DNA of 64,000 nt from Roseiarcus sp963842835 (GCA_963842835.1 CAWJIB010000006.1:1-64000), one strand, 5' to 3'; shown: positions 40,695-49,247, counted from the stretch's first letter. Program-made: numbers and translations. Notes: a model not told the origin generated them from the letters alone.

Positions 40695-40828
40695 GACTCT
40701 TCCTCCTTCAACTGGCTCGGCTTCGATGGCAGGACGCCCGAAAAGCAGCGAACCCGGACGACCGCGCCGCCGCGACGCCAAGCCGAGAATTCCCTGATGT
40801 ATTTTAGCCGCGATCGCCGCCCGCTCTC

Positions 40829-40842
40829 TTGACAATGGTTAA
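40829..40842. promoter_or_regulatory. Weak FNR-type box upstream of the TusE-like gene
   Basis: TTGAC-AATG-GTTAA, one mismatch from the palindromes before narG and narK. It lies about 135 bases upstream of the GTG start on the minus strand. Confidence 0.45.
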
Positions 40843-40987
40843 GCGCCGGCGCCGCGGCGCCGAAGCCGCTCGCCGTGAGCCGGAACTGCGCCGTCGCGAA
40901 CAGGAGCCCGTCATTCCGGCCCTTCAGAAGGTCGATCGCGTCGACCGGCGCGCGGCCGCGCCTGAGGGTACGGATAGATCCAGAATG

Positions 40988-41040
40988 GGTATTGACGATA
41001 CCACATTTCCAGCATATGGTAACTGGTATCGAAAATACCA
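40988..41040. promoter_or_regulatory. Tandem NsrR-type operators upstream of ric2-norCB
   Basis: Two perfect inverted repeats: GGTAT-TGACG-ATACC at 40988-41002 and TGGTAT-CGAAA-ATACCA at 41024-41040. Both contain GYAT-N5-ATRC, the NsrR core. Their centres are 37 bases apart. The second site ends 27 bases before the ric start, so bound repressor would block transcription or translation initiation. Confidence 0.7.
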
Positions 41041-41067
41041 CATTCGCTTCCCAAAGGGAGGACGTCG

Positions 41068-41733
41068 ATGAGCCGGGTCGAACCTCAATCCTTAGCGCTG
41101 CGCAGTCTGGGCGAGATCGCGGTCAGCCTTCCCGGCTCCACCGCCATTTTCCGTCGCCACAAGCTCGACTTCTGCTGTGGCGGATCGGAAAGCCTGGAGA
41201 GGGCCGCGCGGAAGAAGGGACTTGATCCGGCGTCCATCGAAGCGGAGTTGGCGCGCCTATCGCCGGAGCAGGACTCCATTCCAGATAGCGTGGAAGACCT
41301 CATCGGCTATGTCCTCGAGCGCTATCATCAGGTCCACCGCCAGGAAATGCCTGAATTGCGCAATCTCGCGATTCGCGTCGAGCGGGTACATGCCGAACAT
41401 CCCGCAGCGCCTGCTGGCCTTGCCGATCTCCTCGCGCGTATGCAGGCGGAACTCGAATCCCACATGGAGAAGGAAGAGCAGGTGCTCTTCCCGCTCATGC
41501 TCGCCGGCGGCAATCCGATGATCGTGCATCCCATCGGCATGATGCGCCACGAGCACGACGAGCACGGCGAGCAGCTCAAGGCCCTTTCCGCTCTTACCGA
41601 CGACATGACGGCGCCCGACGGCGCCTGCAATTCGTGGCGCGCGCTCTATGCCGGTCTTGCCAAGCTGGCCGAGGACCTGACCGAACACATACATATCGAG
41701 AACAACATCCTTTTCCCACGGTTCGAAGCCTGA
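41068..41733 (+). CDS. Iron-sulfur cluster repair di-iron protein, second copy (Ric/YtfE)
   Basis: 221 residues. The N-terminal domain carries the canonical FCCGG motif (HKLDFCCGGSESL, about 33-45). The hemerythrin-like domain has histidines in RYHQVHRQEMPEL, SHMEKEEQVLFPL, MRHEHDEHGEQ and LTEHIHIENNILFP. It repairs Fe-S clusters damaged by NO. GGGAGG lies 8 bases before the ATG. It is 86 bases upstream of norC on the same strand with no clear terminator between, so a ric-norCB transcript under the tandem NsrR-type sites is likely. It is clearly paralogous to the gene at 24816. Confidence 0.92.
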   Translation: MSRVEPQSLALRSLGEIAVSLPGSTAIFRRHKLDFCCGGSESLERAARKKGLDPASIEAELARLSPEQDSIPDSVEDLIGYVLERYHQVHRQEMPELRNLAIRVERVHAEHPAAPAGLADLLARMQAELESHMEKEEQVLFPLMLAGGNPMIVHPIGMMRHEHDEHGEQLKALSALTDDMTAPDGACNSWRALYAGLAKLAEDLTEHIHIENNILFPRFEA

Positions 41734-41819
41734 TCGAAAGGCACGAGTGACCGCGGGTCGAATCTTCCTTCGGCGCAGCGACGAGCTGCCCAAGACCCAT
41801 TGAAACGGGGAGGAACGTC

Positions 41820-42413
41820 ATGCACGTCGATGACCCAGCATTCTGGCGCGCCGGCGCCATCAGTACGGTCGCGATCATGTCGGCGGTGCTCATTATGCTG
41901 ACGATCGATAGCCTTGCGGCCATTAGCCCGGGCGGCTCCAACGTCCCGCGATACACGGTGATCAATCAGCACATCGATTACCAATTTGATGACAAGCGCG
42001 GCGCCGACGTGCCGGTGATCGGAGGGCCCGAACCTCTGTTCGGCAAGGCCGTCGACGCGGCGGCGGCGGAAGCGCTAATCGACAAGGGCAAGATGGTGAT
42101 TCAAAGCCGCGCCTGTATCGACTGCCATACCTTCTTCGGCAACGGCGCCTATTACGCTCCCGATCTCACCAAGGCTTGGCTCGATCCTGCCTGGGAGACC
42201 TGGCAGACCATCACCGGCGCGACAACGCGCGAAGACGCGATGGTGAAGTTCCTAATGAATCCGGAAAAGTATCGCATCTGGACGCGTGCAATGCCGAATC
42301 TCGGCATCACCCAGCAGGAGGCCGAAGCCGTCGTCGCCTATCTCAAATGGATGGCCGCCGTTGACACCAACGGCTTCCCGCCGAATTTCGGCCACATGCA
42401 GTCGAAGCAGTAG
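41820..42413 (+). CDS. norC: Nitric oxide reductase subunit C (membrane cytochrome c)
   Basis: 197 residues. A single N-terminal membrane anchor (STVAIMSAVLIMLTIDSLAA, about 15-34) is followed by a periplasmic domain with one haem c site, CIDCH at residues 99-103. WTRAMPNLGITQQEAEAVV carries the expected methionine ligand region. NorC takes electrons from periplasmic donors and passes them to NorB. GGGAGG precedes the ATG. It is about 50 residues longer than the Paracoccus type, because of the segment DYQFDDKRGADVPVIGGPEP between anchor and haem. Confidence 0.93.
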   Translation: MHVDDPAFWRAGAISTVAIMSAVLIMLTIDSLAAISPGGSNVPRYTVINQHIDYQFDDKRGADVPVIGGPEPLFGKAVDAAAAEALIDKGKMVIQSRACIDCHTFFGNGAYYAPDLTKAWLDPAWETWQTITGATTREDAMVKFLMNPEKYRIWTRAMPNLGITQQEAEAVVAYLKWMAAVDTNGFPPNFGHMQSKQ

Positions 42414-42422
42414 GAGTTCGCG

Positions 42423-43817
42423 ATGTATCGCTCTCAGCAACTCGCGCTTAAATACCTAACGGCGGCCATCGCGTTGTTCGGCATCATGACGGTCGCGGGG
42501 CTGATGTCGGCCTATTACTATATCAATCCAGATTTTCTTTTTGGCATCCTCCATTTCAATATCGCCAAAATTCTTCACATCGACACCATGGTCATTTGGC
42601 TCCTGATGGGATTCATGGGGGCGATCTACTGGTTCTTGCCTGAAGAGTTCGGTCGCGAACTTGTAGGAATTCGGTTGGCGGAGATCTTGTTCTACGTATT
42701 CTTCGGGGCGGTTGCCGTCGTTGCAGTCGTCTTCATCGTGGTTCAATACGGCAATAGCAACGAGACTGCACTGTGGTTCATCAACCAAGGCAGAAAATAC
42801 GTGGAGGCGCCGCGCTGGGCCGCAATCGGCGTCGTCGTGGTCATGGCCGTCTTCGCCTATAACGTTATTGCAACCGCATATGTGACGGGGAAGATCACCG
42901 GGATTACGGCGGTGCTGATGGTCGACCTCGTGCCGCTTCTCGTTCTCTATCTGGATGCGTTCCCCGCCATTACCAACATGTCGGCCGATTTGTTCTGGTG
43001 GTGGTGGCTTGTCCATCTTTGGGTCGAGGCGACCTGGGAGGTCCTCATCGGCTGCATCATGGCGTGGTCGCTGATGCAGCTTCTCGGCGCCTCGCGACGG
43101 ATCGTTGAACTTTGGCTTTACATTGAGGTGGCCCTCGTTCTCGGGACGGGAATTTTGGGGCTCGGTCATCACTATTTCTGGATAGGCGCCCCGAGCTACT
43201 GGCTCACTATCGGCGGCCTCTTCTCGGCGCTCGAGCCGTTGCCTCTTCTCGGAATGGTCGTACACGCGGTCTATGACGCCGGCGCCCACCACATGAAGAC
43301 GACGAACCGGCCGGCCTTCTATTGGCTGATGGCGGAGGCTTTCGGCAATTTCCTCGGCGGCGGCGTCTGGGGCTTCATGATTACTCTGCCGCAGGTCAAT
43401 CTTTATGCCCACGGGACGCAGTGGACGGTCTCGCACGGACATTTTGCGTTCTGGGGCGCTTACGCATGTGGCGTGCTTTCGGTCATCTATCTGGTTATCC
43501 AGAAGCTGCGCGGTCTCGCGCAGATGGAGGGCACGCTTTGGAAGTGGTCCTTTGCCGCGCTGAACATTGGTCTCATTGGCATGGTGGGCGCGCTGTTGGC
43601 GTCCGGCTTTGCGCAAGCATTCGTTGAACGTGCGATCGGCGGATCGACCCACGATGCGTTTATTGCCGGCCAGGCGAACCCATGGTTCGTCGAGGGGATG
43701 GTCACCCGCTTCGTCTTCGGGCTCATGTTCGCCGCAGGCTATGTCGCTCTGGTGTGGGACTTGCTCACGATTGGTCGACGGGCGCCTGTCCTGGCTGCCG
43801 CTGGAGCCGCCGAATGA
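42423..43817 (+). CDS. norB: Nitric oxide reductase subunit B
   Basis: 464 residues, about 12 membrane helices, haem-copper oxidase superfamily. It reduces two NO to N2O at a haem b3/non-haem iron centre. Ligand histidines are visible in FNIAKILHIDTMVIWLLMG, in LVHLWVEATWEV (with the essential glutamate), in LGLGHHYFWIG and in VVHAVYDAGAHHMKT. GGAGT precedes the ATG. It follows norC by 9 bases and overlaps the next gene by 4 bases. The usual maturation partners norQ and norD are not in this window. Confidence 0.95.
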   Translation: MYRSQQLALKYLTAAIALFGIMTVAGLMSAYYYINPDFLFGILHFNIAKILHIDTMVIWLLMGFMGAIYWFLPEEFGRELVGIRLAEILFYVFFGAVAVVAVVFIVVQYGNSNETALWFINQGRKYVEAPRWAAIGVVVVMAVFAYNVIATAYVTGKITGITAVLMVDLVPLLVLYLDAFPAITNMSADLFWWWWLVHLWVEATWEVLIGCIMAWSLMQLLGASRRIVELWLYIEVALVLGTGILGLGHHYFWIGAPSYWLTIGGLFSALEPLPLLGMVVHAVYDAGAHHMKTTNRPAFYWLMAEAFGNFLGGGVWGFMITLPQVNLYAHGTQWTVSHGHFAFWGAYACGVLSVIYLVIQKLRGLAQMEGTLWKWSFAALNIGLIGMVGALLASGFAQAFVERAIGGSTHDAFIAGQANPWFVEGMVTRFVFGLMFAAGYVALVWDLLTIGRRAPVLAAAGAAE

Positions 43818-44110
43818 GCGAGATCAGCCTACTTCAGTCAGCGCTGCTTCTGGGCCTCTACGTGGCTTTGGCCGGCGGCTATGGATTCGTTTACACAATT
43901 GCGCGTCTTCAGGATGCAATAATCCTTCACCGGCTATCCGTCATTTTATACGGGCTGCACGGCCTTACCGCGATCGCAATCGTCGTGTGGACGCCTCTTC
44001 AAATCGGCTGGAAGGGACTGATCGTCGCGAGCAGCGCTGCATTTCTCGCGATCCCGCCAATAACCTGGCGCTTTCTCCAGCGCACTCATGAAACCGAGGT
44101 GCAAGGATGA
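43814..44110 (+). CDS. Small membrane protein of the nor operon, first of two
   Basis: 98 residues with three hydrophobic helices: SALLLGLYVALAGGYGFVY, HRLSVILYGLHGLTAIAIVVW, and the segment around GLIVASSAAFLAIPPITW. The ATG overlaps the norB stop (ATGA). I do not recognise a named family. Small membrane proteins such as NorE or NorF occur in nor clusters, but the sequence is not a clear match. A role in NorCB assembly or stability is inferred only from the coupled position. Confidence 0.75.
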   Translation: MSEISLLQSALLLGLYVALAGGYGFVYTIARLQDAIILHRLSVILYGLHGLTAIAIVVWTPLQIGWKGLIVASSAAFLAIPPITWRFLQRTHETEVQG

Positions 44111-44445
44111 TTGCAAACTTTGCGACCATTTTGATCGGGCTGGGGCTCGTTTATCGCGCGATCTTTTCGATCCCGGCCGGCGCTATGAGCCAGACTGAAC
44201 TGACAGCCGCCGGCGTCGCCGTGATCTTGCTTGCGCTTTGGGCGCGCCGGACCGATTTTATGAGTTGGCACAGCCGGACAAATATCGTGCTGGCCGCGAT
44301 CATTTTGCTGCTGGCCGGCGCGCGCCGGGTGGTTGAAGTGGACCCGCTAGTCTCGTTCTGGATGATTCTGCTCATCGGCATCACGGTGGCCGTAAGCGCC
44401 ATGTGGTCGATAATGTATCGACCCAATATGGTTCAAGCGGGTTAA
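44107..44445 (+). CDS. Small membrane protein of the nor operon, second of two
   Basis: 112 residues, about four hydrophobic helices: ATILIGLGLVYRAIFSIP, TAAGVAVILLALWARR, RTNIVLAAIILLLAGARRVV, and FWMILLIGITVAVSAMWSIM. The ATG overlaps the stop of the previous small gene by 4 bases, so norC-norB and the two small genes look like one translationally coupled unit. No named family recognised. It is the last gene of the operon. Confidence 0.72.
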   Translation: MIANFATILIGLGLVYRAIFSIPAGAMSQTELTAAGVAVILLALWARRTDFMSWHSRTNIVLAAIILLLAGARRVVEVDPLVSFWMILLIGITVAVSAMWSIMYRPNMVQAG

Positions 44446-44906
44446 ACGGCGGATCGAGATAAGTCGAGATAAGTAAGGTCGACGCTTTCGTCCGCGACGC
44501 TTGCGTTCAATACCAAAGACTCAGCTTTCTGGCTCATGGGGGCTTCTGGGAGCGAGAATTTGTTGGATCGATTGAGGCGCGGAGGATTCGCGCCAGGCCT
44601 TCAGCGGTGACATTGCGAGCCGACTAATCGGCTGAGGAGCTTCGAGGCTTGGCAAAGCAATCGAAGGACGCCAACCAGAGCCGGCGCTTGTGTCGCTGGC
44701 GCCAGCAGACGGACCGATAGTCAAGCGGTCAGATGAAAGCCCGCGAGGCAAGACCCGCCGGGTTGTCAACCGCGCCGGTTTGTGATTCGCTGCATCTCAA
44801 TGTGGGATTGAGCAGGCTTTGCCGCCAAGTATCGAAGAGACGACGACTGTCGCCGGCGCGACTAAGCCGTGCGCTAGGCTGGACTGGAACGAGACAACAT
44901 CGAGTC
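44446..44906. other. Intergenic region between convergent nor and nnrS operons
   Basis: About 460 bases with no convincing gene. A perfect 10-base tandem repeat (TCGAGATAAG twice) sits at 44454-44473, just after the last nor gene. No clear hairpin followed by a T run was found, although terminators for both operons are expected here. Confidence 0.4.
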
Positions 44907-46100
44907 CTAACTGGCGTCGGCGCGCGGTCGCATGAGCATCGGCCCATAGAGCGCGACAAAACCGAGGAAAGCGACGATCCAGGCGAAGGCCGCGACGTAC
45001 ATGAGCGATAGCGCGTAAGTCGGCGTCAGCGCCATGGCGACGCGTGCGCCCATGGCGACGACGATGGCGAGGTAGATGGCTTGCGTTCCCATGGACGCCC
45101 GCAATTCGCGGCCGGTGTGGCCGAGAGTGGCGCGCGTCATCATCGCCAGAGTCATCGTTCCGACCGCGCCGACCGCCCAAACGTGCAGGCCCGCAGCCGC
45201 CGGAACAAAGTCCGGCAGTAAAGGCGCGGCGCCGACGATGATAAAACCAAGCCCGGCGAAGAAAAAGCCGACGTGCAGGATCAAGACAAGACGATCGGAT
45301 CGTGTGGTCCATCCTCTCCAGCGCGATAGGCGCCAGAGGTTCGCGGCGCCCGCCGCAATGAGCATGGCGCCGACCGCCGGTAAGCCGGGAAGAGCGACCC
45401 AAAGCGTCAACGCCAGTCCCGAAAGGGTCATGACCAAGCCGTCGGGACGACCCAAGGAAACCGGTCGCGCCGCGATCGCCCGCTTGGCGAGCCAATTGTG
45501 CGTGAAACTCGGCACGACGCGCCCACCGATCAACAGAATGAGGAAGACGAGGATCGCCAGACCTATTCGCGCGGATATCGCAGCCGTCCCGGCCACCGCC
45601 GCCTCGACGTGAAAGCCGACATTGGCGGCGGCGAGCACGAGCACCAGGATGACGACTTTCAAGTTGCGCAAGTTTCGCGCGGCGATCACCTCCCGCCCCA
45701 CGACACCGGCGAAGACGATAAGGAAGAGCGTGTCGCACACCGCGGCCGGCGCACGGCCGACGATCTCCGAAACGAAGACGGCTCCACGGCCCAGCGCCCA
45801 CAGCGCGCAAAGCAGTGCGAGCGGCCATCCCGCGACGGGCAATCGGCCGGTCCAATTCGGGATAGCCGTCAGCAGGAAACCCGCCACCACCGCCGAGCCG
45901 TAGCCGTAGATCATCTCGTGGACATGCCAGTCGATCGGCGAGAAAGCCGTGGGAACGCTGACCTCGCCGGAGAAGTAAGGCGCCCAAATCGCCATGGCGA
46001 TCACGGCCCACAGCCCGGCGGCGAGAAACAATGGGCGGAATCCGCGGCTCCACAGGGCCGCTCCCTTCCAGGATCTTTGGGTTTCGGCAGTTCGCTTCAC
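44907..46100 (-). CDS. nnrS: NnrS family membrane protein
   Basis: 397 residues, about 12 membrane helices. It begins ALWSRGFRPLFLAAGLWAV, continues DWHVHEMIYGYGSAVVAGFL and has the internal signature GTMTLAMMTRATLGHTGREL. NnrS is a haem- and copper-containing membrane protein that relieves NO stress in several proteobacteria. Histidines in HVHEM and LGHTGR are candidate ligands. It follows the CopD-like gene by 40 bases and that gene follows nsrR, suggesting an nsrR-copD-like-nnrS transcript. Confidence 0.93.
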   Translation of the reverse strand: MKRTAETQRSWKGAALWSRGFRPLFLAAGLWAVIAMAIWAPYFSGEVSVPTAFSPIDWHVHEMIYGYGSAVVAGFLLTAIPNWTGRLPVAGWPLALLCALWALGRGAVFVSEIVGRAPAAVCDTLFLIVFAGVVGREVIAARNLRNLKVVILVLVLAAANVGFHVEAAVAGTAAISARIGLAILVFLILLIGGRVVPSFTHNWLAKRAIAARPVSLGRPDGLVMTLSGLALTLWVALPGLPAVGAMLIAAGAANLWRLSRWRGWTTRSDRLVLILHVGFFFAGLGFIIVGAAPLLPDFVPAAAGLHVWAVGAVGTMTLAMMTRATLGHTGRELRASMGTQAIYLAIVVAMGARVAMALTPTYALSLMYVAAFAWIVAFLGFVALYGPMLMRPRADAS

Positions 46101-46140
46101 GACGTATTGCTCGCTAACTTCAGGGCGGTCGATTTCGTCC

Positions 46141-46611
46141 TCAGAAGAAACTGAACCCTTGCGCTCCCGCGACCGCGCCGAGCACGGTTATTGCGGCGAG
46201 CGTAAGCAGGGCTGCGTGGAGATCCGCCACGCGGCGCAAAGTCGGCAGGGGGGCTCGTTTGGATTCGCGCCTGAACCGATCGTGCAGCAAGGGGTCAAAC
46301 ACGAAGACCATGAGCATGAATACGAGCCAGAGTCCGAACATCGCCGACATCCACCAGAAGCGCGGATCGGCGAAGCGGTCCCAAAGGTTCATCCGGTAGG
46401 TCATCCACAGGCCCGTCGCGCCGGCGAGCAGAATGGAAATCCGCACCTGCGAGGCAAAACGCTGCTCAAAGGCCGTGAACGGCGTCAGCGCCTCCGCTGC
46501 CGGACGGGACCTGGCCAGAGGCAAGACGACGAGCCTCGCAAAGGCGACGCCGCCGATCCAGTGAACCACAGCGAGCACGTGCAGGGCGCGCGCAAGCACG
46601 ATATCGTCCAT
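46141..46611 (-). CDS. CopD-like four-helix membrane protein, second copy
   Basis: 156 residues with the same layout as the gene at 35811: VLARALHVLAVVHWIGGVAF, ILLAGATGLWMTYRMNLW, MFGLWLVFMLMVFVFDPLL, and LLTLAAITVLGAVAGAQGF. The HVLAVVHW histidines are kept in both. Start at 46611 matches the paralogue start. It lies between nsrR and nnrS on the same strand. Function is unknown; the conserved pairing with nnrS in two places of this window links it to NO handling. Confidence 0.78.
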   Translation of the reverse strand: MDDIVLARALHVLAVVHWIGGVAFARLVVLPLARSRPAAEALTPFTAFEQRFASQVRISILLAGATGLWMTYRMNLWDRFADPRFWWMSAMFGLWLVFMLMVFVFDPLLHDRFRRESKRAPLPTLRRVADLHAALLTLAAITVLGAVAGAQGFSFF

Positions 46612-46747
46612 CAGCAGGCATCCCGTGGAAACCGCGCCTTTGTAAGCGCACGCAGGCCCCGCTTCCGCAAATTCTCGAAGCGGCCGGCCAGGCGCGCCAT
46701 CTCTTGCGAGCGCGCCCAGCGCAAATCGCAGAGGAACGAGCCCGCGA

Positions 46748-47191
46748 TCACGCCGCCGCCGTCCTCTTGGAAGCGCCTTTTCGAGGATTGCCGGGATAGA
46801 CGCATTCCGCAAGCGTCGTCGCGTCGAGTTCACGCAGAAAGGCTTCGCGAGCCTTCGCGAACCGGCCCTTGAGACGACACTTTGGTGTGAGAACGCATGC
46901 TCCGCCGTCCGCTCGAAAGCACTCTACGAGCGCTTGTCGCGATTCCAACGATCGGACGACTTCGCCGATCCGGATCTTTTCCGCGGGAAGGGCAAGACGA
47001 AAACCCCCGCCCGCGCCGCGTTGCGTAACCACAAACCCGGCGCTGGCGAGTTCCTGAATCACCTTGACGAGATGGTTGCGCGAAATCGCGAACTCGGTCG
47101 CGATTTCGTCGCTCGTAAAGAGCCGCTCCGGATCGCCAGCCAGCCGCATAAGCGCGCGCAAGCCGAAATCGGTGAATGTCGTGAGACGCAT
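46748..47191 (-). CDS. nsrR: Rrf2-family NO-sensing repressor NsrR
   Basis: 147 residues. A winged helix-turn-helix at the N-terminus (MRLTTFTDFGLRALMRLA, then SDEIATEFAISRNHLVKVIQ) and three cysteines, Cys91, Cys99 and Cys105 (ECFRADGGACVLTPKCRLKG), fit NsrR, which holds an Fe-S cluster destroyed by NO. E. coli NsrR uses three cysteines in the same region. Start at 47191. An NsrR-type site lies 49 bases upstream, implying autoregulation. It appears to lead the operon with the CopD-like gene and nnrS. Confidence 0.88.
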   Translation of the reverse strand: MRLTTFTDFGLRALMRLAGDPERLFTSDEIATEFAISRNHLVKVIQELASAGFVVTQRGAGGGFRLALPAEKIRIGEVVRSLESRQALVECFRADGGACVLTPKCRLKGRFAKAREAFLRELDATTLAECVYPGNPRKGASKRTAAA

Positions 47192-47239
47192 ACCTGCCGC
47201 GGAGCGTTGATTGATACGCGTAATAAAGCACGTTAAACT

Positions 47240-47254
47240 AACATTGTAAATGCC
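47240..47254. promoter_or_regulatory. NsrR-type operator upstream of nsrR
   Basis: AACAT-TGTAA-ATGCC, which on the other strand reads GGCAT-TTACA-ATGTT. It keeps the R/YAT-N5-ATRC spacing of the sites before both ric genes, with one arm position off. It lies 49 bases before the nsrR start. Confidence 0.55.
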
Positions 47255-47483
47255 TCTTTCAGGCGAAAGAGAGCGTACTGGGGCGTCGCGCACGAGCGGC
47301 TGTGCAGCCACGGTCCACAGTAATCGGCCTCGATGTCCGGATTGGCTCGCGCGCGCCCATTTGGCGACCACGGACGGAACGTCGCCTAAGGGTCGAGGTT
47401 GCGGAAAAACGAGTTTGTGGCCTTCGGTCTTTCTCGGCGCCGCGGCGTTGACTGGGCCGGTCGAGATGGGTTGAGCGGCGCGA

Positions 47484-48160
47484 TCAGGCTTTGGTCGCGT
47501 CAATGAGCGGGCTGACGCCGAACATTTGGATCCGTCTTTTGATGTTGTAGGCCAGAACGTGGAGGCTCATTTCCGTTCGGACCTTTTCGAGGGTTTTGGT
47601 CAGGAAGTGCGTGCTTCCCATCCGCGATTTGACGGTTCCGAACGGGCGCTCGACGGTCTCTCGGCGCACGCCCATGGCGTCGGGCATGCGCTCGAGCCGG
47701 GCCTGCATCTTGTCGAGGACCCCTTCATGGCGCCAACGCTTGACCCTTTTCAGCTTGTCCGGCGTGCGCTTCGGTTTGAGAGCGAAAGTCTGGCAGGCGG
47801 TCAGGTGGCGGTAATGGTCGATGTCGTCCTTACGATCTGATCGCTCGGCGCCTCTCGTCAGTTTTGCGCCCGCTGGCAGGTGTAATGATCCCTCCCGGCA
47901 TCGAGGATGAAGTCCTGGCGGGTAAAAAAGCTACGTTCGGCGAGGCCGGGCCACAGCTTTTTTGGACGCACGGGAGAACGCCGGCGCCCTCGCACGCAAG
48001 AACCTGCTCGCCGTTGAAGTAGCCGCGATCGGCCAGCGCCGTGATCTCCTCGCAGCCTGTCGCTTCCTGCGCCTTGAGCGCCATCGGCGCGAGCTGGGTT
48101 CGGTCGTGACCCACGTTCGTCACTCGTGCGCGATGTCAAGGCCGCCGCCAGGCAGGCCGT
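47484..48160 (-). mobile_element. IS1182-like transposase remnant
   Basis: The 3' part of a transposase gene in at least two frames. Upstream pieces read VTNVGHDRTQLAPMALKAQE and ITALADRGYFNGEQVLACEG, then after a frame change RQDFILDAGRDHYTC. The end reads TVERPFGTVKSRMGSTHFLT followed by LHVLAYNIKRRIQMFG. These are typical of the IS1182 group of DDE transposases. The 5' half is missing and several frame changes occur, so it is inactive. It abuts the ATPase gene at 48186 and marks the left edge of the acquired-looking cassette. Confidence 0.8.
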
Positions 48161-48185
48161 CGAGCAACGCCCGCGCCCACAGTGA

Positions 48186-49238
48186 TCACGATCTCGTTTG
48201 CACTCCGACTTCGTGCGGCTTGCCGAGGCCGGCATCGGGCGCGGGCTTCGCGCCGTCGGCCGCAAAGATGGCGTCGCATAGGTGCTGGAGCATCGGCACG
48301 CCGCGGACCTCGGTTTCGAACAGCGGAACGACAGCGCGAACGCTGCCATCGAACTCTCGCCAGATCGTCCGCATATGCCCCTGCTGCATGGCCACGCGGT
48401 TCTTGACAAACTCGGCGGCGTCCGCACCGGCCGACGCAGGGTCGATAACCATGTTGACGAGGACGCCGCCCACGGGGATCCCGAAGTCTTTGAACCACTG
48501 GATGAAGCGCGTGACCACCGCGATAGGCAGCGCCTCGGGCAGCGTCACGAAGAAGAATGCGGTGAGCGCGGGGTCTGTGAGGAGCACGCGCGCGTGCTCC
48601 ATCCGATCGCGGAAGGAGACGAGGTAGTCCATCAGCGGGTCCGCCTCCTTCTTCTTCGTGAAGGAGAGCAGCTCCCGGAGGGTCCGCGCCTCCTCGCGGC
48701 TCTTGAGCATCTTGTTGACCCACAGTGCGTAGACCTTCGACATGCCGAGCAGGCGCCGCGCGTTGGCGGTGGGCGCGGTGTCGAAGACGTAGACGTCGTA
48801 CTCGTTCTGGAACATGAGGTCGATCATGTTCTCGAACATCGCCGACTCCTCGAACGCGGGGTTCATGGTTGCCGACTCGACGAAGTCGTCGGCCTTGGTG
48901 GTGATGTCGGCGAACTTGAGGAACCACCGGATCTTCTCCCGGATCTCCGCCTTGCTGCGCTCGATGCTCTGCCGGGTGTCGATCTCGTAGGCCCAGAGGT
49001 TGGGCACGCCCTCGATGGCGACGTGCTTGCCGAGCACGTCCTGGCCGAACAGGCTTGTCAGGCTGTGCACGGGATTCGTGGACGCGAGCAGCGTCCGGCG
49101 TCCCTGCCGGGCGAGCCCGATGGCGGCCGCGCCGGCGAAGACGGTCTTGCCCACGCCGCCCTTGCCGCCGAAGAAGAGGTACTTCAGCGCGGGGTGCTCG
49201 CGCAGGTACTGGCCCATCGGCATCGTGATTTCCGCCAT
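48186..49238 (-). CDS. Get3/ArsA-type ATPase, subunit with intact signature lysine
   Basis: 350 residues. The deviant Walker A is GGKGGVGKT with signature Lys26 and P-loop Lys31. Switch II is FDTAPTANARRLLG. Switch I reads STNPVHSL: Asn55 replaces the aspartate that activates water in Get3 and ArsA (STDPxHSL). The C-terminal half AFFFVTLPEALPIAVVTRFI is typical of the family. Cysteines for metal or zinc are absent. No arsenic genes lie nearby, so an arsenite pump is unlikely. It follows its paralogue by 9 bases, which keeps the Asp but lacks the signature Lys, suggesting a heterodimer. The last gene of a four-gene operon. Confidence 0.85.
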   Translation of the reverse strand: MAEITMPMGQYLREHPALKYLFFGGKGGVGKTVFAGAAAIGLARQGRRTLLASTNPVHSLTSLFGQDVLGKHVAIEGVPNLWAYEIDTRQSIERSKAEIREKIRWFLKFADITTKADDFVESATMNPAFEESAMFENMIDLMFQNEYDVYVFDTAPTANARRLLGMSKVYALWVNKMLKSREEARTLRELLSFTKKKEADPLMDYLVSFRDRMEHARVLLTDPALTAFFFVTLPEALPIAVVTRFIQWFKDFGIPVGGVLVNMVIDPASAGADAAEFVKNRVAMQQGHMRTIWREFDGSVRAVVPLFETEVRGVPMLQHLCDAIFAADGAKPAPDAGLGKPHEVGVQTRS

Positions 49239-49247
49239 GGCGATCTC

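Noticed and set aside
41740..41819. tRNA-like GGTCGAATC before norC
   Set aside because: Only a T-loop-like string is present; no acceptor or anticodon stems can be formed.
44446..44906. Small minus-strand frames as genes
   Set aside because: No ribosome binding sites, no family resemblance and composition like noncoding GC-rich DNA.
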